Assembly: GCA_009602725.1 (NCBI GenBank)
Contig: WELB01000099.1
Span: 520,456 to 547,650, forward strand
Length of the DNA stretch: 27,195 bases
From: Spirogloea muscicola
Lineage: Eukaryota > Streptophyta > Zygnematophyceae > Spirogloeales > Spirogloeaceae
Reading direction: 5' to 3'
Below, piece by piece: positions 12,260 through 20,687 of the stretch (the stretch's first letter is position 1; the number at the start of each line of letters is the position of its first letter). Below the pieces are notes generated by a model. That model ran no database searches and was not told the DNA's origin. It saw only the letters and a list, made by a program, of their open reading frames with translations. Position numbers and translations under genes: made by a program.

Positions 12260-12855
12260 GGCAGGGCCTCGCCTCTCACGGACGACCGGGCCCTCCCGTC
12301 TCCTCCTCCCCTTGTTCTCGAGCTGAGGGCAGCAGGCAAGCACCCAGACACTACCTGGGGCTCCCATGTCCTAGTGCCTGGTAGCTGTCTGTGTGTTGCC
12401 GCCGCCCATGTTGCTCCGCCCCTCTCCAGCTCTTGCTTTGCACAGCAGTCGCCATCTGAGCTTCAGCAGCTGCCTCTGTCGCGAGCAGCGGGGTCATGCC
12501 TGCTCGCCTTCCGTCCGACTCGTTGTCTACTTGACGAGCATCCTTGACACACCGTGCCTGTCGCCCCTGGGAGTGTAGCCGCAGATCAAGCTGCGGTTGC
12601 TCCTTGGCGGCCAGCTTCCGCAGTCGCCGTTGCGCTCCTAGGAGCCGGACAGCCGCTTCGCTCCTCCGCCGGCCTTCCGCTCGGGCGGTCAGGGCCTCGA
12701 CTTATGCCCGACGGAGCTGCGCTCGTCCCAACGGGACGGGTGACCGAGGACAGGCCCTATCCCCAATGGGCAAGCCCTTCTTCTCCTCGATCCCTCCGTC
12801 ATTGTGGCCCCTTCCCTTTTGTCAACTGTCATTCGGCCTGGCTTCTCTTGGCCAT
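12260..12855. other. Upstream region of the AMP-ligase gene; no gene called
   Basis: This stretch holds the presumed 5' UTR and promoter of the minus-strand AMP-ligase gene and the flank of the retrotransposon cluster. Open frames here are GC-driven and show no recognisable domain. At 12763-12780 the text CAATGGGCAAGCCCTTCT resembles the retrotransposon 3'-end block CAATGGGCGAGCCCTTCT found at 14441 and 14626. It may therefore be a decayed 3' end of an older copy, but nothing else in the stretch confirms that. Confidence 0.5.
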
Positions 12856-12950
12856 CTCTTTGCAGCAGTCCCTTGCCTTCGCGGTCCACTTGCGCGCAGG
12901 CCGCGCTTTGGCGGCGGCCTCCGGCTTCAGGCAGGGCGACGTCTCTCCAA
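12856..12950 (+). mobile_element. Fragment of the retrotransposon coding 3' end
   Basis: In frame 2 this stretch reads AISLQQSLAFAVHLRAGRAL followed by AAASGFRQG. This is closely similar to the C-terminus of the neighbouring element copy, around 14180-14275 (VSLQRSMARALHLRAGRAL then AAASGSGQG). It is joined out of frame, at about 12950, to the 5'-truncated start of copy 1. It therefore represents the tail of a separate, older copy in the same orientation. Confidence 0.7.
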
Positions 12951-14325
12951 GGCCATTGCGGAGCGACCCCAGTACCTGACGCGGGCCACCCCGCCGTCCC
13001 CAGGGGCGCTGGCGGCGTACGCGGGTTTTGACGCAGGCATGGTGACGAGCCTGGCGGCCCTTGTCCGCCACCAGGGCTTCCCCCAGTCGCCTGCCGCCCT
13101 TCACCAGGCCACGCTTCCCCTCAGATACGGCGGTCTCGGCTTGCGCCCGCTCGTCCGTTCCTGCCGGGCAGCGTACCTCGGCAGCTGGGCGCAGACAGCC
13201 GCCTCCGTGGCCCAGCGTTTCTTGGTCCACGGCCAGCGTGCGCTGGAGCACCAGCAGGCGGTGGTGGAGGTAGACACGGGTGTGCTGCCTTTCCAGGCGT
13301 CGCTACGCTCCGCCCACCAGGAGCTGCTCGCGGTGCACCCGGACCTGGCGGGCCAGGCGGTCTCCTTTGCGCACCTCGCGCACACCGCCGACCAGCGCGT
13401 CCAAGCGCGCTTCGCAGCCGCAATGGACAAGGCAGCCTTCACCACCGCCTTGCTCCAGCTCCCGGAGGCCGACCTGCGCGGGCGCGCGCGATTCCACTCG
13501 GCCTCCTCCCCGGGGGCCGCGGCGTGGCTCCAGGCCCTCCCCCTCAATGAAGCCCTCACACTCCCGGACGAGGTGTTCCGCAGTGCCGTCCACCGGCTCC
13601 TGGGCCTGCCGCCGCCATGTCTCCAGGGTGTGCAACAGTGTGAATGTGGCGAGCGAGGGGCCGAGCATGGGGAGCTGGCCGCTCATGTTCTGCGCTGTTC
13701 CCACGGCGGAGAGCGGACAGCGGCCCATGACCATCTCCGGGATGCGATGCATGGCATCCTTGTGGAGGCTGGCTTCTCGGTGGCAGCCGAGAACTCTGCC
13801 GTCATGCCGCTCCAGCAACGGGCCGACGGTCTCCACGCTCGTCGCGTGGACCTTGTGGCCACCCCACCAGCAGGCGGGCCACGTCTTCTCCTGGACGTGG
13901 TGACCACCGACTCCTATGACCGCTCACATCCAACCCAGTGTGCCACCAAGGCTGGGTATGCGGTAGCCTGCGCCGCTCGGGCCAAGGAGCTAAAATACGC
14001 AGATCACCCGCGGGAAGACGAGTTCTTCCCGCTCGCCATCGATACGCACGGGGCGCTGGGCGCTCGGTGGCTCGAGCTGCTCAACCAGCTCTCTCGTCAC
14101 GCCATTGCCCGCCGCTTCCATGGGGAGCCGGTGGACTCCCATGCAGCAGGGTCGCTAGCGCAGGTGTACCGCATGCGCTTGGCCGTCTCGCTGCAGAGGT
14201 CTATGGCCCGCGCGCTGCACCTGCGTGCAGGCAGAGCCCTCGCTGCTGCCTCTGGCTCTGGCCAGGGGAACCGCTTCCAGGAACCCAGTCTCTCTGACCT
14301 GAGGCTGCTTAGCAGGGGTTACTGA
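12950..14325 (+). pseudogene. C-terminal part of retrotransposon ORF with restriction-like endonuclease
   Basis: About 458 codons, open without interruption up to TGA at 14323-14325. A Cys/His knuckle starts near 13639 (CECG...H...HVLRC). It is followed at ~13845-13990 by a PD-(D/E)XK-type nuclease pattern: RRVDLVATP, then LLLDVVTTDS, then a downstream Lys and KELKYADH. This layout (RT, CCHC knuckle, restriction-like endonuclease) is that of R2-group non-LTR elements, whose endonuclease nicks the target DNA to prime reverse transcription. With no RT and no ZF domain, the fragment cannot mobilise itself. The open frame extends upstream to 12544, but that part is non-homologous flank. The intact frame and both putative catalytic Asp residues suggest a younger insertion than copy 2. 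Confidence 0.85.
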
Positions 14326-14413
14326 GTGCTTCGTAGCCGCTTCGCTTCTTTTCTGTGCTTGTTGTTCTTCGTACTTCCCCTGGCCCCTTCTCGTCCTTTG
14401 TTCATTCTTTTCT

Positions 14414-14433
14414 GGGCTGGCTTTTTCCAGCCC
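14414..14433 (+). promoter_or_regulatory. 3'-end hairpin, unit A
   Basis: GGGCTGG and CCAGCCC form a 7-bp perfect stem around a 6-nt pyrimidine-rich loop, 7 nt upstream of the block CAATGGGCGAGCCC. The same stem occurs at the 3' ends at 14599 and 19098. In R2-type elements a structured 3' UTR is recognised by the reverse transcriptase; that role is inferred here. Confidence 0.6.
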
Positions 14434-14598
14434 CCATCCTCAATGGGCGAGCCCTTCTCTCTTCCAGGAATCCAGTCTCTCTGACCTGAGGTTGCGTAGC
14501 AGGGGTTACTGAGTGCTTCGTAGCTGCTTCGTTTCGTTTTAGTGCTTGTTCTTCGTACTTCCCCTGGCCCCCTTCTCGCCCTTTGTTCATCCTTTTCT

Positions 14599-14618
14599 GG
14601 GCTGGCTTTACCCAGCCC
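14599..14618 (+). promoter_or_regulatory. 3'-end hairpin, unit B
   Basis: The same 7-bp GGGCTGG/CCAGCCC stem as unit A, with loop CTTTAC instead of CTTTTT. It is followed by TCCTCAATGGGCGAGCCC. The stem is unchanged while the loop differs. Confidence 0.6.
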
Positions 14619-15202
14619 TGATCCTCAATGGGCGAGCCCTTCTCTCTTGCCCCGGGGCCGCCAGGCGGACCGCGCGTCCTGGAAGCGTCCTTCTTCCTCG
14701 CGGGTACTGAACTTCCAACTGCATCGTCTCGTGTTTTGTAGTGTAGTCATTTTGTCTTTTGGGTTTGGACATTGTCCATTGTGTTTGGGCATGGCGGGCG
14801 CCGCCGCCACCGCCGCCACCCCTCCTAAACCCCGGGCCGCCGCCGGCACCGTCGCCGGCGGCGCCCCGCCATGGGGTTCGCGGCGGCGTGCAGGCCCCCT
14901 TCCGACCCTGCCCCTGCGCCGGCCCCCGCTGCCACCGTCGCTCCCGCCGCCGCCGCGCCGCCCACCGCCGCCCCACCCGCGCGTTCTGGCGCCGCCTTCG
15001 GAGCCGGAGTCCTGAGCTTCCCCCGGCCAAGTTCGCTTGGGCGCAGCGGTTCCTCGCCTTCTCCGCCTTCCATGCCGCCACCACGCCACGTCCGCCGCCG
15101 CCCCCTCCGCCTTTCCCTCTCCCAGCGCCATCGCCCCCACCTGCGCCCCCCCCATCTCTCCCGCCTGCGTCTTCCCCGCCTGCGGAGCCCGCGCGCGTGC
15201 CG

Positions 15203-15265
15203 TGCCCAACCTGTCCGCGGGATTTCGCTACTCCCCGCGGTGTCTCCTCGCACCGGAAACACTGC
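15203..15265 (+). other. N-terminal zinc finger 1 of copy 2
   Basis: Frame 2 encodes CPTCPRDF..., then SSHRKHCKG: C-X2-C, about 12 residues, H-X3-H. R2-group elements carry one to three such N-terminal fingers for binding the target DNA. Confidence 0.75.
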
Positions 15266-15337
15266 AAGGGGTATCCCAGCCCCGCTGGCTCGACGCCCGC
15301 TGCGGCCGCCGCAGCCCGCTACCCCAACGCCATCTGT

Positions 15338-15700
15338 CCTGGCAGCCGCATCTCAGGAGCAGATCAAAGGAGGAGCATATATCGCCTCCCGCCCGGCCGC
15401 CGTCACCACCGCCGTCGCCGCCGCCGCCGTCACCTCCGCCGCCGCCGTCGCCGCCACCGCCACCCCAGAGTCCACCTTCGCCGTGCCAGCCAGCCAATGC
15501 GGCCGCCGCGGGTTGCGGCCCCATCACTACGGCCCTGGCAGCCTCACCTCAGGAGCAGACCATGGAGGAGCATATATCGCCTCCCGCCCCAGGGCCGCCG
15601 CCCCCACCGCCGTCGCTGCCGCCGCTGCCGCCGTCACCACCGGCGGCGCCGCCGCCGCCACCGCCACCCCAGAGTCCACCTCCGCCGAGCCAGCCACACC
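15338..15700 (+). repeat. Two ~195-bp tandem units in the proline-rich or basic spacer
   Basis: Each unit begins CCTGGCAGCC, passes through CAGGAGCAGA and GAGGAGCATATATCGCCTCC, continues as a long CCG/CCA-rich run and ends CCACCGCCACCCCAGAGTCC. Starts are at 15338 and 15534; the GAGCATATATCG core recurs after exactly 195 bp (65 codons). In frame 1 the units read as proline-rich (EEHISPPA then PPSPPP runs), and in frame 2 as Arg/His-rich. All three forward frames are open here because the repeat is almost stop-free. Confidence 0.85.
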
Positions 15701-15892
15701 CGCCTCGACCTCGCCGCCTCTTCCCTTGTCGGCGCTTCCGACTTTCCAACCATGCACCATCCCGCCTCTCGAGCCGCCCTGCCCTCCACCGTTGGCGCCC
15801 TCGGCGCCGCTCTCGCCACCGCCGCCTGCGCCTGCACCGAGCGCACCAGCTCCACCGCACTCGCCCCACCTCGCACGCCCGACCCACTGCTG

Positions 15893-15964
15893 TGCCAGCA
15901 CTGCCAGACGACCTTCACCACGCGGTCAGGCCGGGCCAATCACGAGCGCGCCTGTGCCCACAAC
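15893..15964 (+). other. N-terminal zinc finger 2 of copy 2
   Basis: Frame 2, the same frame as finger 1, reads LLCQHCQTTFTTRSGRANHE and then RACAHN: C-X2-C, 12 residues, H-X4-C/H. Together with finger 1 it gives the two-finger N-terminus expected for an R2-like protein. Confidence 0.75.
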
Positions 15965-18900
15965 AACAAGCGTGCGGCGCAGGCGCGGAGCGCAGCGGCT
16001 GCGGGTGGCCGCCTGGGCAGTCCAGGCAGGCCTGTCCCTCCCGCGCCAACCCCTCCCACGCCGCAACACTGACAGTGGCTGGCCGGCCTCGACCTGGCTG
16101 CCATCCACCGCCAGGCAGCCCTCCCGCTCCTCCGCCATGTGCCCCGCTGGGTGCGCCCGCACATTCGCCGCGCGCTCCGCCCGGCGATGCAGCGGATTGT
16201 CAGGGACCACCGGGACGAGGCGGCTTGGAAGCAGTTTCTCTTCTTCCCCCTGCTGCTGCTCGGGCGCGCTCCCCACGATGGTCGCTGGCAGGGCCAGCAG
16301 CCCCTCTTGGAGCGCGTCCAGTCGTTCGAGAGCGGGCATTGGGAGGAGCTTCTCGAGCGCCACGACGCAGCGGTGGCAGCCTTGGCAGCAAACCGAGGTG
16401 ATGTGCGAGCAGCGCCAGGCAGGGCCGCCAACGTCCGCCGGGCATTGCGCTCCGGTCATGGGGGCGAGTTGTCCAGGGCAGTCCACGCCCTGGACTGGAC
16501 GACTCGGTGCTGGCGCCATCCAACGCAGCCAAACGGGCAGCCCTGGAGTCCCTGCACCCTTAGGCCCGCTCCCCCCTGCCTCCGTGGCTGGCCACCTTCG
16601 CACCGCCAGAGGAGGTGGCCCTCGAGGCCGACGCTCTTCGGCAGGCTCTGCAGAGCAGCCACCGCAGCCGCTGGAGGCCCCTCACACATGCTCACCGAGC
16701 ATCTCCGCGAGCTCTTCCTGGAGGGACAACCAAGTGACTTCCAGGCACTCCACCAGGTGTGCCAGCTCCTTGCTCGCGACCAGGTCCCGGCCAGCATTCG
16801 CGTCGTCATCTGCTCCAGCAGGCTGCTGGCCCTCGGCAAGGCCAATGGGGGGTTCCGGCCCATTGCCGTTGGCGAAGTGCTCTACCGCCTGGTGGGACGC
16901 GCGCTATGGCAACAGCACGCGGGGCTGGCCCAGGCACACCTGGCGCCCCACCAGTTCGGCGCGGGGCTGCGGAGCGGCGGTGAGGTGGTCGTGCACGGCG
17001 TCCGGGCCTCCTTGGACCTGAACCCCGGATGGATGTCCTTGGTGGTAGATGTCTGGAACGCTTTTGACAGCGCCGACCGGGATGTCATTGCTGAGGAGCT
17101 GCGGGCGGCCTTCCCCAGCCTCCTACCCTTCTTCACTGCTGGGCTACGGACAGCCAAGCGACTTGTTGTGGCGGACAGGGCACGGTGGGGTGGAGGTCCT
17201 CCATTCCTCCACAGGCGCGCGCCAAGGGGATCCGCTGGCGGGGCTCTACTACGCGCTCGCTCACAACCGTGCGCTGCTGGCAACGGTCGCGGCTCACCCT
17301 GGCGTCCTCGCCCCCACGTATGCGGACGACACCATGCTGGTGGGGCCGCCAGACGACGTTGTGGCAGCCTTTGCCACCCTCGAAGTGCAGCTGGGCGCGA
17401 TCGGCCTGGGCATCCGCGCAGCCAAGTGCAGTGCTTGGTCTCCCCAGGGCCTGCCAGCCCACCTGTGCCTGCCCCCGGGCTGCCAGAAACCAGCCGGGGG
17501 CTTCACCCTCCTCGGCGCCCCCATAGGCTCCCCAGCCTTTGTGGTGGAGCAGCTCCAGGTACGACTGCTGGAGCACCTCCGGCCGGCGGACCGTCTCCAC
17601 ACGCTGCAAGACATGCAGCTGGCAACTGCTATGCTGACCAGGTGCATTGCCCAGCGTCCGCACTACTTGTCTCGCATCCTCCCTCCCTCCCTGGCGGTGA
17701 AGGCGGCGTGCGAGGCTTTTGACACTGGCATTCTGGCGAGCGCTGCCACTATTCTCCAACACCCCGGCTTCCTCACCACGCCAGCCGCACTGCTCCAGGC
17801 TAGCCTGCCCGTCAGCCGTGGCGGTTTGGGCTGCCGCCCAGTCGCCCACACCTGCGAGGCTGCCTACCTGGGCAGCTGGGCCCAGGTCGCCGCCCCCACC
17901 TGCCAGCGGTTCCAAGCTCACGGCAACTGCGCCTTGGAGCGGGTGGTAGTTGAAGTGGAGAGCAGCTCGTTGCCCTTCCAGGCTGCTCTCCGCGCTGCCC
18001 GCGACGGGCTCCTGGCGGCCCACCCCGACATGTCGTAGCAGGTCGTTCCGTTTGGCCACCTCGCGCACACGCCCGACCTGCGGGTCCAGGCCCGCTTCAC
18101 TGCGCTGGTGGACAAAACGGCCTATGACCAGGTGGTGGAGCTCCTTCCGCAGCACGACCTTCGAGGGCGCGCCCGGATCCTCTCCGCCTCCTCCCCCAGG
18201 GCGGCGGCGTGGTTGTCGACGCTCCCACTCTACGTGGCGCTCACAATGCCAGACGAGGGTTTTAGGACGGCGGTCCATCGGCTTCTGGGCTCCTCCCTCC
18301 CTGCCTCGTCTGGATCCAACAGTGCGAGTGCGGTGCTCGCCACGATGACCCTGCGGCGCTGGCTGCCCACATGCTCCGCTGCGCGCACGGGGGCGAGTGG
18401 ACCGGTTCACACGACCTTCTGCTAGACGCCATGCAGGGTGTGTTCCTGGAGGCTGGCTACCAGGGGGCATTGGAAAATACGACATGCCCATCCAGCGGGG
18501 CGCCGACGGACAGCTTCACACCCGCCGCGCTGGCCATCCCGCCCGGAGGAGGTCCGCGTATCATCGCAGATGTGGTGACTGCAGATTGCGTCGACTCCGC
18601 CGACCCCGCAAAGTCGGCGACGCTCGCCGGGCACGCGGTCGCTTTGGCGGCTCAGAGTAAGGAGCGCAAGTACGCTGACCACCCTCCAGGCGATACCTTC
18701 GCGGCCCTGGCCATTGACGTTCACGGGGCCTTCGGCAGTGGCTGGCTGGATCTCCTCCAGCGGCTTGCCCGGCGGGCCATCGAGCTGCGGCCGGGTCCGC
18801 CAGGCTTCAATGCTGCCGGCTCCCTCGCTCAGGTCTTTCGAATGAGACTGGCGGTCTCTGAGGCTCTCGCTCCAGCGCTCTCAGGCTCATGCGGTTCACA

Positions 18901-19097
18901 CACGCGCTGGCCGCGCTACAGCTGCTGCCTCAGGGTCTCGGCAGAGTGCCGCTTTTCCTGCTCCGAGTCATTCTGACTTGCTGTCGCTCACTCGTGGTCA
19001 CTGAGCATCCATCTGCATCATTTCTTGGTGTGTGGTTGTCTTTCCTGGCACTGTTTTGTGGCCTTTTGAGGCCTGCGGACAATGTCCATACTTTTCT

Positions 19098-19116
19098 GGG
19101 CTGGCTTTGCCAGCCC
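19098..19116 (+). promoter_or_regulatory. 3'-end hairpin of copy 2
   Basis: GGGCTGGC and GCCAGCCC pair over 8 bp around a TTT loop. This is one pair longer than in units A and B. TATGGGCGAGCCCTT follows at 19126. The structure therefore recurs in all three 3' ends of the family in this window. Confidence 0.6.
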
Positions 19117-19145
19117 CTCTCTCTCTATGGGCGAGCCCTTCTCAT

Positions 19146-19342
19146 TGGGAGTGCCACTTCTTCCCTGGCCGGGCGCCACGGCTGTTGTGAGCTGCCTGGC
19201 TCCGAGGAGCTGGGTAGCTGGGGCGTAGTGGGGGGCAACGCTCTGCCCTCGCCCATCCCCGCTTGGCGCCCGGCCCGACCTGCGCCTCCGCTCGCCGGGC
19301 ACCCCCGGCCCCAAGCCCCCGGGGCAGGCCGCCCCAGCCGCC
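19146..19342 (+). other. Short leader between retrotransposon end and ankyrin gene
   Basis: About 200 bp separate the last recognisable retrotransposon base from the ATG of the ankyrin gene. The stretch is GC-rich without an ORF of note. It must hold the 5' UTR and core promoter unless these extend into the element. No TATA-like box was recognised. Confidence 0.5.
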
Positions 19343-20687
19343 ATGGGCGCCGACGAGGACGGCTTCTTCGCCGCGGCCGCAGCAGGCGACGAGCACTTCC
19401 TGGGCAGCCTCCCTCCGGACGCGCTGTCTCGCCACGCGCGCCGCCGTGACGAGGACGGCCGCACCGGCCTGCACGTCGCTGCTGCAGCTGGCCACGCCAA
19501 GGTGAGCGCCGTGCTCGACCGGCTGCAGCTCCCACGCTGGGCGCGCTGCGTCAGCACTGCTCCTCGCTGCAGGCAGAGGTGCGCCTGGAGCCACCGCTCT
19601 GAGGCGCAGTCGTTGCAGGCGTCCGCCACTAGCTCTGCTGGAGCCTGAAAAGCCACAGGGCTTGTGTGGCGCGCAGCGTAGATTGTGGCGCTCCTCGCTG
19701 GTGAGGGAGGCAGGGACGTCGTGGATGCCTGCGATGACGAGGGCTGGACTCCGCTTCACTCGGCCGTGAGCAGCGGACATGCGCTGGTTGTGACTTGTCT
19801 GCTGGATCATGGGGCCGATCCCGACAAGGCCAACTCTGGGGGCAGGACGCCTCTTCACTATGCCGCTTCGAAAGGCCACACGCAAATTGCCCAGCTCCTG
19901 TGCAAACGTGGTGCCAATATATCTCCTACGGATAAGGTCCGCAGCTGCTGCAGGTCTCCACGTGCGCTTCCTGCTGTAAGGGGTGGTTGCTTGCTCTTAC
20001 ATGCAGCTGCGCAGAGTCTTGCACGGACGTACCAATGAATGGCGCCCTCTCACGGCGTATCCATGGTCGTGCAGATTGGTGCCACGGCTCTTCACCGGGC
20101 TGCTGGCACGGGGAGGACCGAGCTTGTGGAGCTTCTTCTAGAAGATGGAGCCAGTGTGGATGCAAGAGATAGGGCTGGCCAGACTCCTCTCATGTACGCA
20201 GTCATCAGCTCCCATGCCAAGGTAAGCCTCCTACATGCTATATACTCCGGAAAATGAAACCCCTCACGTACGCCGTTAGCAGCTCCCATGCCAAGGTAAG
20301 CATGCTACATGCTATGCACACTCCCCAAGTCGAACCCAGGGCACTGCTCTAGTTCACATAGTCTGGCTCCTGCGGGGGCTTGTGTCGAACCGTCAGTGCG
20401 ACCACGTTTGAGGTATGTAGTGAAAACCGGAGTCATGATCCTTGTCAGGGAGGTGGCATGTGGCAATTTTGTGCATGTCGCGACTGTGTCAGACCTCACT
20501 GCATGGTAGTGCTACCTTGTGCACGTGGCAGGTTGTCGTACAGCTCATGCAGCATGGTGCAGATCCCCACACAATGGATGCTGACGGCAACAGTGCAGTC
20601 AGCCTTGTGACAACCCCTGAAGTGCAGACTGCCTTGCTGGCTCAACTAGAGGCTCCTACTGCAGAGGCCATGGATGCTGACTTATGA
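19343..20687 (+). CDS. Ankyrin-repeat protein, gankyrin/PSMD10-like
   Basis: Four exons, all joined in phase 0: 19343-19501, 19682-19936, 20075-20221, 20532-20687, giving about 238 residues (PSMD10 has about 226). Start context GCCGCCATGG is an ideal Kozak match. An N-terminal repeat (DEDGRTGLHVAAAAGHAK) precedes consecutive ankyrin repeats: DDEGWTPLHSAVSSGHALVV, GGRTPLHYAASKGHTQIAQL, IGATALHRAAGTGRTELVEL, AGQTPLMYAVISSHAK, and a degenerate last repeat with HGADPHTMDADGNSAVSLV. In animals and yeast gankyrin/Nas6 binds the Rpt3 ATPase during 19S proteasome assembly. The repeat number, length and TPLHYAASK-type helices suggest that role, but many short ankyrin proteins look alike, so orthology is moderate. 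Donors: GTGAGC, GTCCGC, GTAAGC. The ORF begins about 200 bp after a retrotransposon. Confidence 0.85.
20189..20325 (+). repeat. Duplicated exon-3 tail plus splice donor in the ankyrin gene
   Basis: The end of exon 3 with its donor (CTCATGTACGCAGTCATCAG, then CTCCCATGCCAAGGTAAGC, from 20189) is repeated 74 bp downstream (CTCACGTACGCCGTTAGCAG, then CTCCCATGCCAAGGTAAGC, from 20263). Similarity continues into intron 3 (CTACATGCTAT). The second donor is at 20296. Reading through donor 1 meets TGA at 20255-20257, so use of donor 2 would truncate the protein. Confidence 0.85.

Larger units (their letters stand above)
12950..14460 (+). mobile_element. 5'-truncated R2-like non-LTR retrotransposon, copy 1
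   Basis: Begins abruptly within the region that follows the reverse transcriptase core (reads AIAERPQYLTRATPPSPGAL, matching the second copy near 17650). It keeps the endonuclease end of the ORF and the 3' UTR. The N-terminal zinc fingers and the reverse transcriptase are absent. 5' truncation is the hallmark of incomplete target-primed reverse transcription. The 3' UTR ends with a GGGCTGG/CCAGCCC hairpin and the block CAATGGGCGAGCCCTTCTCT. No target-site duplication could be assigned. Confidence 0.85.
14274..14647 (+). repeat. Two head-to-tail units of the element 3' end, 187-bp period
   Basis: Unit A starts with CTTCCAGGAACCCAGTCTCT at 14274 and unit B with CTTCCAGGAATCCAGTCTCT at 14461. 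Both run through the ORF stop context (GCAGGGGTTACTGAGTGCTT), a pyrimidine-rich stretch, a hairpin, and CAATGGGCGAGCCCTTCTCT. The units differ by scattered substitutions and small indels. Unit B is either a tandem duplication through the CTTCCAG microhomology, or a very short 5'-truncated insertion landing on the tail of copy 1. Confidence 0.9.
14789..18960 (+). pseudogene. Retrotransposon polyprotein remnant: zinc fingers, RT, restriction-like endonuclease
   Basis: Homology moves between frames and stops. The zinc-finger part ends at TGA 16070-16072, after which the same frame reopens (WLAGLDLAAIHRQ, AAWKQFLFFPLLLLGRAPHDG). Around 16490-16690 coherent sequence (WLATFAPPEEVALEADALRQ) sits in another frame with a TAG near 16561. 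The RT resumes with LALGKANGGFRPIAVGEVLY (~16830), QFGAGLRSGGE (~16953) and VVDVWNAFDS (17045). It then shifts frame near 17141 before RQGDPLAGLYYAL (~17220) and YADD (17319). TAG interrupts at 18036-18038. Further shifts lie near 18300-18350 and 18850-18900, the latter before the remnant RAGRATAAASGSRQ. In the nuclease, the first Asp kept by copy 1 (RRVDLV) reads PAALAI here. At least seven lesions make it dead. Confidence 0.85.
14650..19145 (+). mobile_element. Near full-length but defective R2-like non-LTR retrotransposon, copy 2
   Basis: Starts just after the 3' block of unit B and ends after the hairpin and TATGGGCGAGCCCTTCTC at 19126-19143. It contains, in order, a GC-rich leader, two Cys/His zinc fingers separated by a low-complexity spacer, a reverse transcriptase, a knuckle and a restriction-like endonuclease. 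About 4.5 kb fits a complete single-ORF R2-type element. Copy 2 lies in the same orientation as copy 1, head to tail. The exact 5' boundary is uncertain, and no target-site duplication was identified. Confidence 0.85.

Noticed and set aside
12544-12945. N-terminal part of the ORF ending at 14325 as a real protein start
   Set aside because: Homology to the element begins only near 12950. The upstream residues are Arg/Ser/Ala-rich, and this frame conflicts with the retrotransposon tail fragment read in another frame.
14871-17021. Longest plus-strand ORF in the window (716 codons)
   Set aside because: It is a shadow frame through CCG-rich repeat DNA and the retrotransposon. The zinc fingers, RT and nuclease motifs lie in other frames, and its composition is low-complexity Ala/Ser/Pro.
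15126-17283. Long minus-strand ORFs rich in Gly/Arg opposite the retrotransposon
   Set aside because: They mirror GC-rich codon use on the coding strand and carry no motif.
12950-19145. Identification of the elements as Zepp itself
   Set aside because: Chromosomal position and clustering recall Zepp, but two N-terminal zinc fingers plus a restriction-like endonuclease point to an R2-type architecture, and I cannot compare sequences here.
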